A stretch of DNA of 64,000 nt from Serratia ureilytica (GTDB lineage Bacteria > Pseudomonadota > Gammaproteobacteria > Enterobacterales > Enterobacteriaceae): NCBI RefSeq assembly GCF_013375155.1, contig NZ_JABXOF010000002.1, positions 558,001 to 622,000 on the forward strand, in the 5' to 3' direction. Positions 9,557 to 18,023 of the stretch are shown piece after piece. How positions within the stretch are numbered: the first letter of the stretch is position 1; each line of letters opens with the position of its first letter. The notes under the pieces are model-generated. The model had not been told where the DNA came from. It ran no database searches and saw only the letters and a list, made by a program, of their open reading frames with translations. The translations under genes and the position numbers were made by a program.

Positions 9557-9610
9557 GGACAATATCCGCTAACGATCCTATTATGCCCTAAGGTTAACAG
9601 GGAGATAACG

Positions 9611-9799
9611 ATGGCTCGAAAGCTGGATAGCTTACCGCAGGCGCAACGCGAGAAAATAGAAACCGATTTGCTGGCCATCAGCGTGATCTACAACGAACGC
9701 TACGGCATCGCCTCCACTCAGGCGGAAACAGAACAACAGGTCCCCGACCACCTGCTCCCCTACTTTCATCAACGGCTGAATTATTATCGCCGTGCGTAA
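9611..9799 (+). CDS. DNA polymerase III theta subunit-like protein (HolE family)
   Basis: A 62-residue protein that aligns by eye with E. coli HolE (76 residues): L-D-x-L at the start, DLLAIS, NERYG, then a QQVPDHLLPYFHQRL block matching HolE's QPEHLRSWFRERL. Theta binds and stabilises the proofreading subunit epsilon of the polymerase III core. The protein is shorter than E. coli HolE at the C-terminus. ATG 9611 has AGGGAG eight bases upstream. Its stop lies 90 bp before the original sbcB start, so it was the host neighbour of exonuclease I before the prophage inserted. Confidence 0.75.
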   Translation: MARKLDSLPQAQREKIETDLLAISVIYNERYGIASTQAETEQQVPDHLLPYFHQRLNYYRRA

Positions 9800-9824
9800 T
9801 TGCGCGCATTTCGCTAACCGCCGC

Positions 9825-9852
9825 TTGGCATCGCTCCCCACGCCGTTACAAT
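9825..9852 (+). promoter_or_regulatory. original sbcB promoter, now separated from the gene
   Basis: TTGGCA at 9825-9830 and TACAAT at 9847-9852 with a 16-bp spacer form a good sigma70 promoter 38 bp before the original sbcB start. In this lysogen it reads into the left end of the prophage, toward the DinI-like gene. Confidence 0.6.
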
Positions 9853-9889
9853 AGAGGCATATTGTATCCGCCACTGAAGAGACGCGATT

Positions 9890-9955
9890 TTGAGCAGCAA
9901 GGCAACGGCCACATTTTACATTCACGATTACAAAACAATTAATTTAATATACTGA
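9890..9955 (+). pseudogene. sbcB: displaced 5' fragment of sbcB (native start and first 14 codons)
   Basis: TTG 9890 with an AAGAGA box upstream opens a frame reading TFYIHDY at codons 8-14, the exonuclease I N-terminus. At 9931 the phage sequence takes over and the frame ends after seven more codons at TGA 9953. The rest of the gene lies 40.5 kb away from 50461. The fragment shows that the native ExoI began with a different leader peptide (SSKATAT) from the one present now. Confidence 0.85.
9917..9931 (+). other. attL core of the prophage (15-bp repeat)
   Basis: The 15 bases TACATTCACGATTAC occur here and again at 50461-50475, both in the YIHDY codons of sbcB, with unrelated sequence beyond the repeat on the phage side. 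This defines the crossover region of integration. Confidence 0.88.
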
Positions 9956-9990
9956 TATTATTGATTTTTTATTTAAAAAAAATTCATGTG

Positions 9991-10009
9991 GTACGCAATT
10001 TTGTACACA
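9991..10009. other. candidate integrase arm-type sites, left end
   Basis: GTACGCAATT at 9991-10000 is followed directly by TTGTACACA at 10001-10009. Close relatives, GTACGCAGTT at 50262-50271 and CTGTACACA at 50294-50302, occur near the other end. Such repeated motifs on both phage arms are what a lambda-type integrase would bind. Inference from repetition only. Confidence 0.45.
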
Positions 10010-10078
10010 TCATTTTCTTCAATTCACCTCACGAAACCGGTTATTGCTTGACGTACACGAGTTCATCGAACAACATTA

Positions 10079-10094
10079 CTGTATATGCATACAG
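10079..10094. promoter_or_regulatory. LexA box upstream of the DinI-like gene
   Basis: CTGTATATGCATACAG is a perfect CTG-N10-CAG palindrome close to the LexA consensus, ending 16 bp before the start codon. A TTGACG element lies at 10048-10053. SOS induction of the gene is therefore expected. Confidence 0.88.
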
Positions 10095-10110
10095 TTACTC
10101 GGAGGTGCGA

Positions 10111-10359
10111 ATGTTCGTAGCGCTGATTTTTGACCAACGTAATGTTAAAGGTTTGCCTGACGCGGCAGAGATAATCAAAGCAGAACTGACAAGACGGGTA
10201 CATCGGGTGTTCCCTGATGCAGAGGTGAAAGTAAAGCCGATGCAAACGAACGGACTCATTAGCGACGCTAACAAAAGCGACAGAGAAAAGTTAAATCGGC
10301 TTCTTGAAGATATGTTTGAAGAGTCAGAACAATGGCTGATGAGTGACATCTATGGGTAG
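10111..10359 (+). CDS. DinI-like SOS-induced protein
   Basis: An 82-residue member of the DinI family: LPDAAEIIKAELTRRVHRVFPDAEVKVKPM and the C-terminal acidic helix ending EESEQWLMSDI follow the E. coli DinI pattern. DinI proteins modulate RecA filaments; phage versions are thought to influence LexA/CI cleavage and induction. ATG 10111 has GGAGG five bases upstream and a LexA box just before it, so earlier starts in the same frame are rejected. It reads inward from attL, opposite to the tail genes, and can also receive readthrough from the orphaned sbcB promoter. Confidence 0.88.
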   Translation: MFVALIFDQRNVKGLPDAAEIIKAELTRRVHRVFPDAEVKVKPMQTNGLISDANKSDREKLNRLLEDMFEESEQWLMSDIYG

Positions 10360-10591
10360 CATTACCCTCGCCGGGCGGCAGATTTTCGTTCTCAATGAGA
10401 ATGACAGATACCCAGAGCCACAGCAGAACAGCCCACCTTTTTTCGCAATCCGCGAAGATGAAGAGGGCCAGCACTGGCTTTATGTTTTACATAAGGGAGG
10501 CTGGCCGCTCGTATCAGATGTGCCGTTTCAGACTCAAGGTAAAGCCGTTGATGCGGCCATAGCTTTTAATTTTGATGTGCTTTACAAGTGA
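10352..10591 (+). CDS. phage protein of unknown function, coupled to the DinI-like gene
   Basis: A 79-residue protein whose ATG 10352 overlaps the last codons of the DinI-like gene (TATGGGTAG), so translation is probably coupled; GTG 10343 in the same frame is an alternative start. It has no signal peptide or membrane segment. A compact beta-rich appearance (aromatic residues in QHWLYVLHKGGWPLVSDVPFQ) suggests a small globular domain. I do not recognise a family. By position it should be expressed in the SOS response with the DinI-like gene. Confidence 0.7.
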   Translation: MGSITLAGRQIFVLNENDRYPEPQQNSPPFFAIREDEEGQHWLYVLHKGGWPLVSDVPFQTQGKAVDAAIAFNFDVLYK

Positions 10592-10595
10592 TAGG

Positions 10596-10653
10596 TGCTG
10601 CCCCTGCCGATGTTCAACCGTCCGAACAATACGAGGCCAGCAACGGGGCAGCA
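10596..10653 (+). terminator. inverted repeat after the SOS gene pair
   Basis: Perfect 9-bp arms TGCTGCCCC (10596-10604) and GGGGCAGCA (10645-10653) flank a 40-nt loop and are followed by GATTTTA. They lie between the stop of the rightward pair and the stop of the leftward tail-fibre gene. A rightward terminator is the simplest reading, but the long loop makes it uncertain. Confidence 0.4.
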
Positions 10654-10657
10654 GATT

Positions 10658-12043
10658 TTAGATAGGGTCAACGTTCTCATTTTCAAGAGCTGCGGTTTCC
10701 TCCTCGGCTTCCGGTGCAACTTCAACCTCGCGCACAGGCATTTCCAGGCGCAGATCAATCCAACGCCCAGCCGGAATATCCATCGGATCACCGGCCACAA
10801 TCGCGGCTGTGTCGATGTCAAAACGGCGTTTGCTGACCTTCACATAGATTGTGCCATCCTTGCCGGTGTTGGCTGAGACAAAGCACAGACGGTTGCCGTT
10901 CACGTCCTGCGGCACTTCGATGTTCCAGCCATCTTCCGCAAAACCTAAAGCGCCGGTGACTTTGTAAACGCCAACTGAAACACGCTCAGCTGATACTCCT
11001 TCCGCCTCACCGTTCACAGCCGCGCAACCAGAGAGTGAAAAACCGCCAGAAAGATAGTCGTCTTGCATTGACTCCGGAGAACTCGCCAACCTGGCGATCG
11101 GCGATGCTGCTTTCAGGAATCCGTTACCGTCTACGGTAGCGTTGTAATCTGACCAGGTATTTTTAATGGCGTAAGCTTTATATCCTAGAGGCTGCTCAGC
11201 CTGCCATTTGTAATCACCCATTGGTACAACATCCAACATGGGGCTTTCACGAATGCTGCTTAGCAGTGTTATATTTGGCACATTGAATGCCGGACCACAA
11301 ACCCATAGCTCCCAACGTGAAATTGTATTGTTATATAGGGTGCCAAACTCAATATCACTTACTGAATTTGGTGTTAAACCTAGCGAGAGGATTTCAAGCC
11401 CGCGCGCATGTAACGACGTTATAGTTGACCCTCTGCCAGTAAAATACACATATTTAATGTCCATTCCTATAACGCCATAATTTCGACCTCCAATAACGGC
11501 AAAATGCACTGCGGTGGCTCCGGTTGAAGATATGGGGCATTCTGCAATTTTACAATAACGTCGCGCACCTATTGGACCATTAATTCGTGGAGGAACAATC
11601 TGACCATAACCACCATTTTTTATAGCGCTGGCAAGAGTTCCCGCCGCATTGTTTTCGCTAATTTTTGCCGCCGCTGCCGATGCCGCTGATTTATCTGCTG
11701 ACAACGCTGCATCGGCACGCAGGCGATCGACCGTCTGCACAATTTCCGGTGTAATGTCATCTTCACCAGGGCGGCGCAAGAAGTCATTGAGCGTGCCGGG
11801 TAGGGAGTCGGTATAAACCTCTATCGTGCCTACTCGCTCCGGTTGTGCGCCATAAACTGACACAATCACCTCGTAGGCACCAGGCTCTACATTAAGCGAA
11901 TAGCGGCCCGTATCATCGGTGACAGATTGCGACTTTGCCAAATTCAACACCGTGGATGATGTTTTCATTGAGCGCATAGTAATAGTTACGCCAGAACGAG
12001 AATCACCGTAAGGCCCCTTTAAAACTCCGCTGATTAATACCAT
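10658..12043 (-). CDS. side tail fibre protein with phage_tail_N domain
   Basis: Tail fibre of 461 residues, the last late gene at the left end. Residues 1-90 form the attachment domain seen in lambda Stf relatives: ISGVLKGPYGD, TDDTGRYSLNVEPGAYEV, and SLPGTLNDFL at the end. A short alanine-rich coiled-coil stretch follows (about residues 110-140), then an unrecognised receptor-binding region. The last 70 residues (DGTIYVKVSKRRFDID, then acidic EAEEETAALENE) look like a trimerised fibre tip module. No tfa chaperone gene follows. It would determine host range together with the S74 fibre next to it. Confidence 0.85.
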   Translation of the reverse strand: MVLISGVLKGPYGDSRSGVTITMRSMKTSSTVLNLAKSQSVTDDTGRYSLNVEPGAYEVIVSVYGAQPERVGTIEVYTDSLPGTLNDFLRRPGEDDITPEIVQTVDRLRADAALSADKSAASAAAAKISENNAAGTLASAIKNGGYGQIVPPRINGPIGARRYCKIAECPISSTGATAVHFAVIGGRNYGVIGMDIKYVYFTGRGSTITSLHARGLEILSLGLTPNSVSDIEFGTLYNNTISRWELWVCGPAFNVPNITLLSSIRESPMLDVVPMGDYKWQAEQPLGYKAYAIKNTWSDYNATVDGNGFLKAASPIARLASSPESMQDDYLSGGFSLSGCAAVNGEAEGVSAERVSVGVYKVTGALGFAEDGWNIEVPQDVNGNRLCFVSANTGKDGTIYVKVSKRRFDIDTAAIVAGDPMDIPAGRWIDLRLEMPVREVEVAPEAEEETAALENENVDPI

Positions 12044-12062
12044 TTAATAATCCCCATGCTTT

Positions 12063-13241
12063 TTATTTTTTCAGGTTATCCATTGCAGCTTCCAGTCGTT
12101 CTATTTTTTCCATCAACGCAAGAATCGCTTCGTGATGTAGTCCAGCTGAAACACCTGAACTGTCTGGGGCTAGAACGTCTTTTACAATCGTGCCGTCACT
12201 CAACTCCATGTCGCCGGAAATAAACACTGATTCTGGAAACACTTCTTGTATTTCTTGTGCAATAAAGCCAACACCTGCGCTTCCATTAGATTTAAGATTC
12301 CACATATAGCCGCGCAGCTTTTTCATTTTCCCAAGTGGGTCTTCTATGAGGCGAACATTATCCTTAATTCTTATATCTGAACTCTCTACCCATTTTCCGT
12401 TCGCAGCATAGGCATTCCCATCAGATGACATTGAAAATGCCACTACCAGCCCGCCTGTTGCATTTGCGATACGGTATCTGAACCCCCCAGTTCCCTGTCC
12501 TCGGTTATTGACGAATTCACTGACGCCATTGGAACCATCCCAGCCTATCGCCGTGCACGCATTCGATATGATGCTTCCCGTTCCCTGAATTCGTACTGCA
12601 CTGGTAATCAGCCCGCCGGTTTTATTGTCTATGGTCCCCAGCCTCACATCATCACCAGCGGCAACAGTCCCTGATGTTGTGCCGATGTTTCTGGTCGCAG
12701 AGTTGCCAAGGCCAAGATTTGTGCGTGCAGTAGCAGCGTCTTTTGCTCCCGTGCCTCCCTGCGCAACTGTGATTGCTGTGCTCAATGCCTTCAGCTGGGT
12801 TATATCGTTGTTTAACCCTTTAGCGGCTTTATTTTCCAATGCAGCGGTAAAACTATTCCAGGCCGGGCCGGTGTAAGTGCTGCCGTCAGGTAACGTCACC
12901 GTAATGTTTCCGGTGCCGCTGAATACCTGTTGCCAGTTGTTTTTATCGAGGTTCAGCCCGCGTAGCGCTTTCGCCGTCTCTGCGGCCAGCTGGGCGGTGA
13001 TGGTGTTCATCGCGTCGCGCGGTACGGCATACCATGCTGCACCCGCCTGCGTTGGGCCGTCATAGGCTTTAATCAGCGTCGCCTGTGTGGCGCTATCAAC
13101 GGTTTTCACCGGTAGCGTATAGGTTACGCCGCCGACAACGCTCACGATGAAATCACCGGCTTTCAGCTCGGTATTGAACGCTGTCCCCGTACCTTTCACT
13201 ACGGCGGAGTTGTTCGTTAGGGTAAGAGTGCCTGCGGGCAT
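12063..13241 (-). CDS. tail fibre/spike with C-terminal S74 intramolecular chaperone
   Basis: A 392-residue fibre. The N-terminal part (AGTLTLTNNSAVVKGTGTAF, then YAVPRDAMNTI) is a small virion-attachment domain; a TVAQGGTGAKDAATARTNLG repeat motif common in phage fibres is at about residue 160. The C-terminus carries a peptidase S74 domain: SDIRIKDNVRLIEDPLGKM followed by GVGFIAQEIQEVFPE, which folds the trimer and then cleaves itself off at the serine of the SSD motif. A coiled coil (ALMEKIERLEAAMDNLKK) ends the protein. Twenty bp precede the next fibre gene. The mature fibre would end near residue 283. Confidence 0.88.
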   Translation of the reverse strand: MPAGTLTLTNNSAVVKGTGTAFNTELKAGDFIVSVVGGVTYTLPVKTVDSATQATLIKAYDGPTQAGAAWYAVPRDAMNTITAQLAAETAKALRGLNLDKNNWQQVFSGTGNITVTLPDGSTYTGPAWNSFTAALENKAAKGLNNDITQLKALSTAITVAQGGTGAKDAATARTNLGLGNSATRNIGTTSGTVAAGDDVRLGTIDNKTGGLITSAVRIQGTGSIISNACTAIGWDGSNGVSEFVNNRGQGTGGFRYRIANATGGLVVAFSMSSDGNAYAANGKWVESSDIRIKDNVRLIEDPLGKMKKLRGYMWNLKSNGSAGVGFIAQEIQEVFPESVFISGDMELSDGTIVKDVLAPDSSGVSAGLHHEAILALMEKIERLEAAMDNLKK

Positions 13242-13264
13242 GATGCTCTCCTAAATCGTTGCAT

Positions 13265-13289
13265 AAAAAAACCGGCTCAGTGGCCGGTT
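13265..13289 (-). terminator. rho-independent terminator inside the tail operon
   Basis: On the minus strand AACCGGC, a 6-nt loop and GCCGGTT are followed by six T. It comes directly after the stop of the upstream gene (13291) and before the S74 fibre gene, so fibre expression may depend on antitermination or readthrough. Confidence 0.8.
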
Positions 13290-13290
13290 G

Positions 13291-14280
13291 TTAGAAGTAA
13301 TGGGCTGCGTTTATAACCATGAGCGGCATCTGTGACGAGTACCATCGGTTTGAGGTATTCCACTGGGTCTGTATTTTTCTCCCTGATTCAGAACGCCAGA
13401 ATTGGACGGCGCTGCCGTTAAACCGATAGCCGCAGCTGTAGTAGTTATAAACCCCGCCGCTACCTTGAGAATCGCCACGCATAAATGCATTAACGGCCAG
13501 GGGGATCATTGGCTTGGCTATCCCCGTATCGACCAAATCCTCTGGGTTCCTGCCGACATTAACCGAGCGACCATCCCAGACTAACGGCTCTGTATCGCTG
13601 GTGAATGTGTTATTACCGGCAGCGTTCTTAATCACCATTCCGTAACCGCGTGGCGTCGGTGGGTAATAACCGCTGTTCATAATGACCACTTTCACATTGG
13701 CTGTGGTTAACACCGCTTCACCCGAACCATTATCACGCGATACCGTTAATTCGTTATATTGCACAGCATGGTAAATAGAAACGCCGGGGTCATCGCACCG
13801 TACAAAGACAACCTTGGTATTATCGTTTTGAACGACTGGCAATGTCCATTTGCCGTTAATCGTCACTTCCCCTTTCCAGGCAACAAAACCCAGCCTGGAC
13901 GAACTGTTAATGCTCATCCAGTCCACCGAGTTTTGAATCATTATTCCATACGTACCGGAAACTGATTGCGGCGGTTGAACCTGGTATATGCTGAACTCGG
14001 TAAAGAAGGCCTGCTGATTTGCATTGGTAAAATCAACAATTATCCTACTCCCATCAGTTCGCCATCCAGTAACCCCGCCGTAAGACGGGGGAGTTGTCTG
14101 ACTGCCGAATATATACCCGGTCTGACCAACCAGAAATACCGGGTTCCCAGCGACGTAATCAGGCGGGGTGTAAACTTTTTGTTTATTGCCATCCGCCCAG
14201 GGTTCTTTATCGTTGACTAATAGTGAAATGCTATTAACCGCCGCCAGCTCTTTGCCATTCATCCACAGGCCATACGCCAC
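13291..14280 (-). CDS. DUF6453-like tail tip-associated protein
   Basis: A 329-residue protein immediately downstream of gpJ (1 bp gap), where many enterobacterial siphophages carry a protein of this type. It starts MAYGLWMNGKELAAVNSISL and is beta-rich with repeated aromatic and glycine-rich strands (GTYGIMIQN, YGMVIKNAAGNN), ending in a conserved-looking SSQMPLMVINA segment. No catalytic motif is seen. I assign it to the family by overall resemblance, from memory; a structural role at the tail tip or fibre base is inferred from position. Confidence 0.7.
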   Translation of the reverse strand: MAYGLWMNGKELAAVNSISLLVNDKEPWADGNKQKVYTPPDYVAGNPVFLVGQTGYIFGSQTTPPSYGGVTGWRTDGSRIIVDFTNANQQAFFTEFSIYQVQPPQSVSGTYGIMIQNSVDWMSINSSSRLGFVAWKGEVTINGKWTLPVVQNDNTKVVFVRCDDPGVSIYHAVQYNELTVSRDNGSGEAVLTTANVKVVIMNSGYYPPTPRGYGMVIKNAAGNNTFTSDTEPLVWDGRSVNVGRNPEDLVDTGIAKPMIPLAVNAFMRGDSQGSGGVYNYYSCGYRFNGSAVQFWRSESGRKIQTQWNTSNRWYSSQMPLMVINAAHYF

Positions 14281-14281
14281 G

Positions 14282-17200
14282 CTACAACCTCCCCATTCTC
14301 ACCCGCAGATTACCGCCAGCGTCATAAACATTGATCTGGTCGCCGCGTATCTCCATGCGCCCGTTACCGTCGCCGCCGTTAATCTGGATTTGACCAGCCC
14401 CTGCGCCGCTTTTATCTAAGCGCCAACCACGAACGCCTGCAACATAATCATCTGACTGAATGAAACCACTGATTTTTGCATTCACAATGGCCCCATCCTT
14501 AATATGAGCAGTGTCAATGGATGCATATTGAATAAACGCATCACTAAGAAATGCTTGGCCATTAATCACTGCGAACGGCGAGTATTGCGTGTCGCCGCTG
14601 CCGCTCATCAGCACGAACTGATTGGCGTTAAATCCGATGCGCGTGATAACGGGTTTGCCGGTTTCCGCCAGCACGGCGATCGACATGCCCGCGTTGTAGA
14701 ACACGCCGTTAACCCTCACACCAGCTTTCAGTGTGTGGATTGCCGTTGCGCCGTCGGCATCAACCGTGGCCGTCAGCTTGTCCTCCAGTACCGCTGTAAC
14801 GTCATCAATTTGCGCCTGCACCTGCGTAGACAGTTCGGCCATTGCCAGATCGACTTCCGCAATCGTGGTTTTCACGATGAGGATGTCAGCCCGCACCGTG
14901 CCGTACTGCGCCCACTGGTGTTCAACCGTCGCGTTGTTGGCCAGCGCGTTCTGTAGTTCAGCCTCAATGTTTGTGTTTATATCACTGGTGAGGCGGTCGC
15001 CGTCCTTGTCGGTCAGGAACCCATCGCCAATGCTCTCCAGGTAGTCACCGGCGTTAGCGTTCGACTGCCCCTTAATCCAGCCAGTCCAGTCGCCTTGGTT
15101 GCCAGTACGGTCTTGCAGACGAGCGCGGAACCAGAACTCCTGCCCCGCCTTCAACCCGGTCATGGTGTGAGTGTGCAGCGGATACGGGATATCGGCCAGC
15201 AACATCGCGTTATTCCCGGCGGCGTTATCTGCATACTGAATTTCGGTTTTCAGCGTGTCCTCGGCCCCGTCTGGGAATCCCCAATCGAGCTGGATACCCC
15301 AAAGTAACGGAGAAGCCTTGAAGCCGACCGGCACCGGCGGCTTGCCTTCTTTCCCTTTCAGGTAGGTTTCCATCGACGTCGCCCAGACAGACGATACGTC
15401 ACTGGCGTTGATGGCCCGCACGCGCACCAGGTAGCGCCCGGCGTAAATGCCTGGCACCTCGAATCCCAACGCAGACGTGCGCGGCATCGATACCCAGTTA
15501 CCATTATCTTTCCGCCATTCCGCCTCATACGCTATCGCGTTATCCACTGCCCCCCAGGCGGCGCGCATGGTGGTAATGGCGATACCCTGGCTCACCGAGG
15601 AGTAGCTGTCGATGGTGATGTTTTTCGGCGGGGCTTGCACGCCAGGAGGAATAATTGATATCGGGCGATCGTCGATACGCGCGCCAGTATCGATACGAGC
15701 GTATTTGTTCGGGTCATGCTCGGTTGCATTAATGGTAAAGGTGTTGTCGCCATTGTCAGCGATACCCACCACGCGGTAGAGCTGCACCGCCAGATCGTCA
15801 GCGTCGATAGACCAGGCAGACTCCGGCACGGGTATCTCGCTATAGGCAGTGGTAACGGTCACCACGCGATCATTCACCGCCTGCACGGTGCGTGCCTGCG
15901 CTTTACCTGAAGGCAGGTTAACGATCAGGCGGTCGCCGACTTTAGCGCCTGGCTTTCTGTCCAGCTTCAACTTGCGACCGTCCACCGCACTGATACGGCC
16001 ACCGATCACCCGACCGGCAACCATCTGATCGGCCACGCCGACGATATGCCCAGGCATGGGGATCATGCCATCGAGGCCAACAGAGAAAGTAACCGTGCGG
16101 TCTTTGCTGTTGGTCAGCAATGCCCAGCGGCCCCGGCGGTTTGCCTCGCTCTGGCGGGTACAACCGATCGCTGTCAGCTCGGTTTGGTTCACGTCGTACC
16201 GGCGCACCAGGTCGCTATCAAATACGGCCTCTATCGCATCGGCGTAGTGGTTCGCCGGATCAGACCAACTGACCATCGCGGTGCTGTAGCGGGTGCGCTC
16301 GCTGGCCGACGAATAGGTAAACTTGCCGTCGATAACGTTGGCACGAGTATAGGTGAAGTCCATATCGCGCGGCATATCCGCCAGGGCGACCATTTGGTTT
16401 TGTCCCCAATAGGTCATGCCACGGAAGATACCCGCCAGATCGCTCAGCACCGTCCAGGCATCCTCGCGGGATTGAATGTAAACGTTGCAGGTAAAGCGTG
16501 GCTCCATGCCATCACCGCCGCGACCATCTGGCACCGGCTGATCGCAATACTGCGCGATGCGGTACAGTTCAGACTCGGATACCTTGGTTGAGTCGATGCG
16601 ATCGCCCAGGCCAAAACGGTCAGCCAGAATAATGTCGTAGAACACCCAGGCCGGATTATCGCTGTAGGCCCACTTAAAGCCCCCCGACCAAACGCCGGTA
16701 TAGCTTCGCGTTTCCGGGTCATAATTGTCAGGCACGCGGATAACCCGTCCGCGAGGCGCACAGCTGATCTTCGGGATATTCGGAAACTGTTTGGAGTCGA
16801 ACTCAACGTACAGCAGCGCTGTGTTTGGGTAACGCAGCTTGGCGTCGATAATTTCGGTCAGCGCCTCGATGTTCATACGGTCGGCGATCCGGGCGCTGTT
16901 GGCGTTAGGCGTCAACCGGCGAACGCGTACCTGCCAGCCCGTAGTGGCCTTCGGTAAGTTGATGCGGTGAGAACGCTCATACAGCGAGGTGGTTTTATCG
17001 TCGATTGCTGCCGTTAACATTTCCTGATAGCTGCCGCCATCGGTGGCCACATCAATGGCGTATTCGATGCGGTAGCCGTTAACGTCGCCGTTGTCCTCTT
17101 GCTTTTGCAGCATCGGCCAGCCAAAGCGCAGACGCACAGCGGAAAGCTGCAGGTTCGATACTGACCGCACCCACGGCGTGCCGCTTTTCAGTTCTGTGCC

Positions 17201-17491
17201 GACGGTGATCTCGTTTTCGACAGCAGGAATACCCTGGATATATTCCTGTGCCTGCGTTCCTGGGCGAAACTCCCAGCGGAAGCCGGGGAAATTTTCAGAG
17301 CCATCGGCATTAAGTACGGGGGTGCCGTCAGCAAAAATGTTTGTGCCATCCAGCCCACCGGCAAACTCTCCCTCTCCCAGGGCAAATAACATCTTCGCTC
17401 TGGCTATCGATTGAATGCTGTCCGGCGATTCTACCGGCGTGTGGCCACCGCCACCGCCGCCTTTGCGGCCTTTTATCGTTACATTGTCCAT
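14282..17491 (-). CDS. J: host-specificity tail tip protein J
   Basis: Central tail tip protein of 1069 residues, homologous to lambda gpJ (1132). It starts with the diagnostic GRKGGGGGGHTPVESPDSIQS, contains the WSGGFKWAYSDNPAWVFYDIIL and RYSTAMVSWSDP blocks of the J hub domains, two fibronectin-III-like regions (about 600-790), and a C-terminal DUF1983-type coiled region with FNANQFVLMSGSG. It closes the tail and contacts the receptor; specificity lies in the C-terminal part. The gene follows the gpI gene after a gap occupied by an inserted reverse-strand gene. Confidence 0.95.
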   Translation of the reverse strand: MDNVTIKGRKGGGGGGHTPVESPDSIQSIARAKMLFALGEGEFAGGLDGTNIFADGTPVLNADGSENFPGFRWEFRPGTQAQEYIQGIPAVENEITVGTELKSGTPWVRSVSNLQLSAVRLRFGWPMLQKQEDNGDVNGYRIEYAIDVATDGGSYQEMLTAAIDDKTTSLYERSHRINLPKATTGWQVRVRRLTPNANSARIADRMNIEALTEIIDAKLRYPNTALLYVEFDSKQFPNIPKISCAPRGRVIRVPDNYDPETRSYTGVWSGGFKWAYSDNPAWVFYDIILADRFGLGDRIDSTKVSESELYRIAQYCDQPVPDGRGGDGMEPRFTCNVYIQSREDAWTVLSDLAGIFRGMTYWGQNQMVALADMPRDMDFTYTRANVIDGKFTYSSASERTRYSTAMVSWSDPANHYADAIEAVFDSDLVRRYDVNQTELTAIGCTRQSEANRRGRWALLTNSKDRTVTFSVGLDGMIPMPGHIVGVADQMVAGRVIGGRISAVDGRKLKLDRKPGAKVGDRLIVNLPSGKAQARTVQAVNDRVVTVTTAYSEIPVPESAWSIDADDLAVQLYRVVGIADNGDNTFTINATEHDPNKYARIDTGARIDDRPISIIPPGVQAPPKNITIDSYSSVSQGIAITTMRAAWGAVDNAIAYEAEWRKDNGNWVSMPRTSALGFEVPGIYAGRYLVRVRAINASDVSSVWATSMETYLKGKEGKPPVPVGFKASPLLWGIQLDWGFPDGAEDTLKTEIQYADNAAGNNAMLLADIPYPLHTHTMTGLKAGQEFWFRARLQDRTGNQGDWTGWIKGQSNANAGDYLESIGDGFLTDKDGDRLTSDINTNIEAELQNALANNATVEHQWAQYGTVRADILIVKTTIAEVDLAMAELSTQVQAQIDDVTAVLEDKLTATVDADGATAIHTLKAGVRVNGVFYNAGMSIAVLAETGKPVITRIGFNANQFVLMSGSGDTQYSPFAVINGQAFLSDAFIQYASIDTAHIKDGAIVNAKISGFIQSDDYVAGVRGWRLDKSGAGAGQIQINGGDGNGRMEIRGDQINVYDAGGNLRVRMGRL

Positions 17492-17657
17492 ATTGCACCA
17501 ATGAAAAAATCCGCGATAAGCGGCGTAGTGAATACACTGATCAAATATCAGGGTTTACGGATAAAATTAAGACACTATCTTGTAATGGCTCAGCCCACCC
17601 ATGTAGAGGCATGGGTGTTTAAATCAGAGGATGGCTGATTAACTTCAGAGGAAAGAT

Positions 17658-17903
17658 ATGAAAGAATATAATTTCGAATCAATTAATACCGATGTACCAT
17701 CAAATTCTGAGGACACAGCATTTGCTTTGGTTTCTGCATTTGTAGCCCTTGCATCAACCGTAGTTGGTGATTCAGAGGAAAAGAAAGAAGAGTTATTCAG
17801 CAAGCTAGATAAGTCGATTGAAAATAACCAAGGGGCAACAAGCCACGTTGAGCTTGCAAGAATTGCCAAGGCTACGAAAGCAATCCTAACCGCAAAACAG
17901 TAA
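17658..17903 (+). CDS. moron: small acidic protein between tail genes I and J, opposite strand
   Basis: An 81-residue protein read against the direction of the tail operon. ATG 17658 has AGAGGAAA upstream and a strong terminator follows 39 bp after the stop, so it is an independent unit expressed from the prophage. The protein has an acidic N-terminus, an alanine/valine-rich helix (ALVSAFVALASTVV) and a charged helical tail. The gene is AT-rich compared with its neighbours, a sign of recent acquisition. No family recognised. A 71-residue reverse-strand gene at 36107 has a similar layout. Confidence 0.75.
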   Translation: MKEYNFESINTDVPSNSEDTAFALVSAFVALASTVVGDSEEKKEELFSKLDKSIENNQGATSHVELARIAKATKAILTAKQ

Positions 17904-17941
17904 CTCCTTTTTTATCTACCCAATGTAGAATTTTATGTTCT

Positions 17942-17972
17942 GCCAGCGGTTTAGACTCCGCTGGCTTTTCCT
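17942..17972 (+). terminator. rho-independent terminator of the moron gene
   Basis: GCCAGCGG, an 8-nt loop, CCGCTGGC, then TTTTCCTTTCC. Perfect 8-bp stem placed between the moron stop and the gpI stop on the opposite strand. Confidence 0.88.
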
Positions 17973-18023
17973 TTCCATTTTCTCCAATATGGTTTTTTCT
18001 CATATATCCTCCTGCCTCTCAGT

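Noticed and set aside
9917-9931. tRNA gene as integration site
   Set aside because: No tRNA-like sequence at either end; the core lies in sbcB coding sequence.
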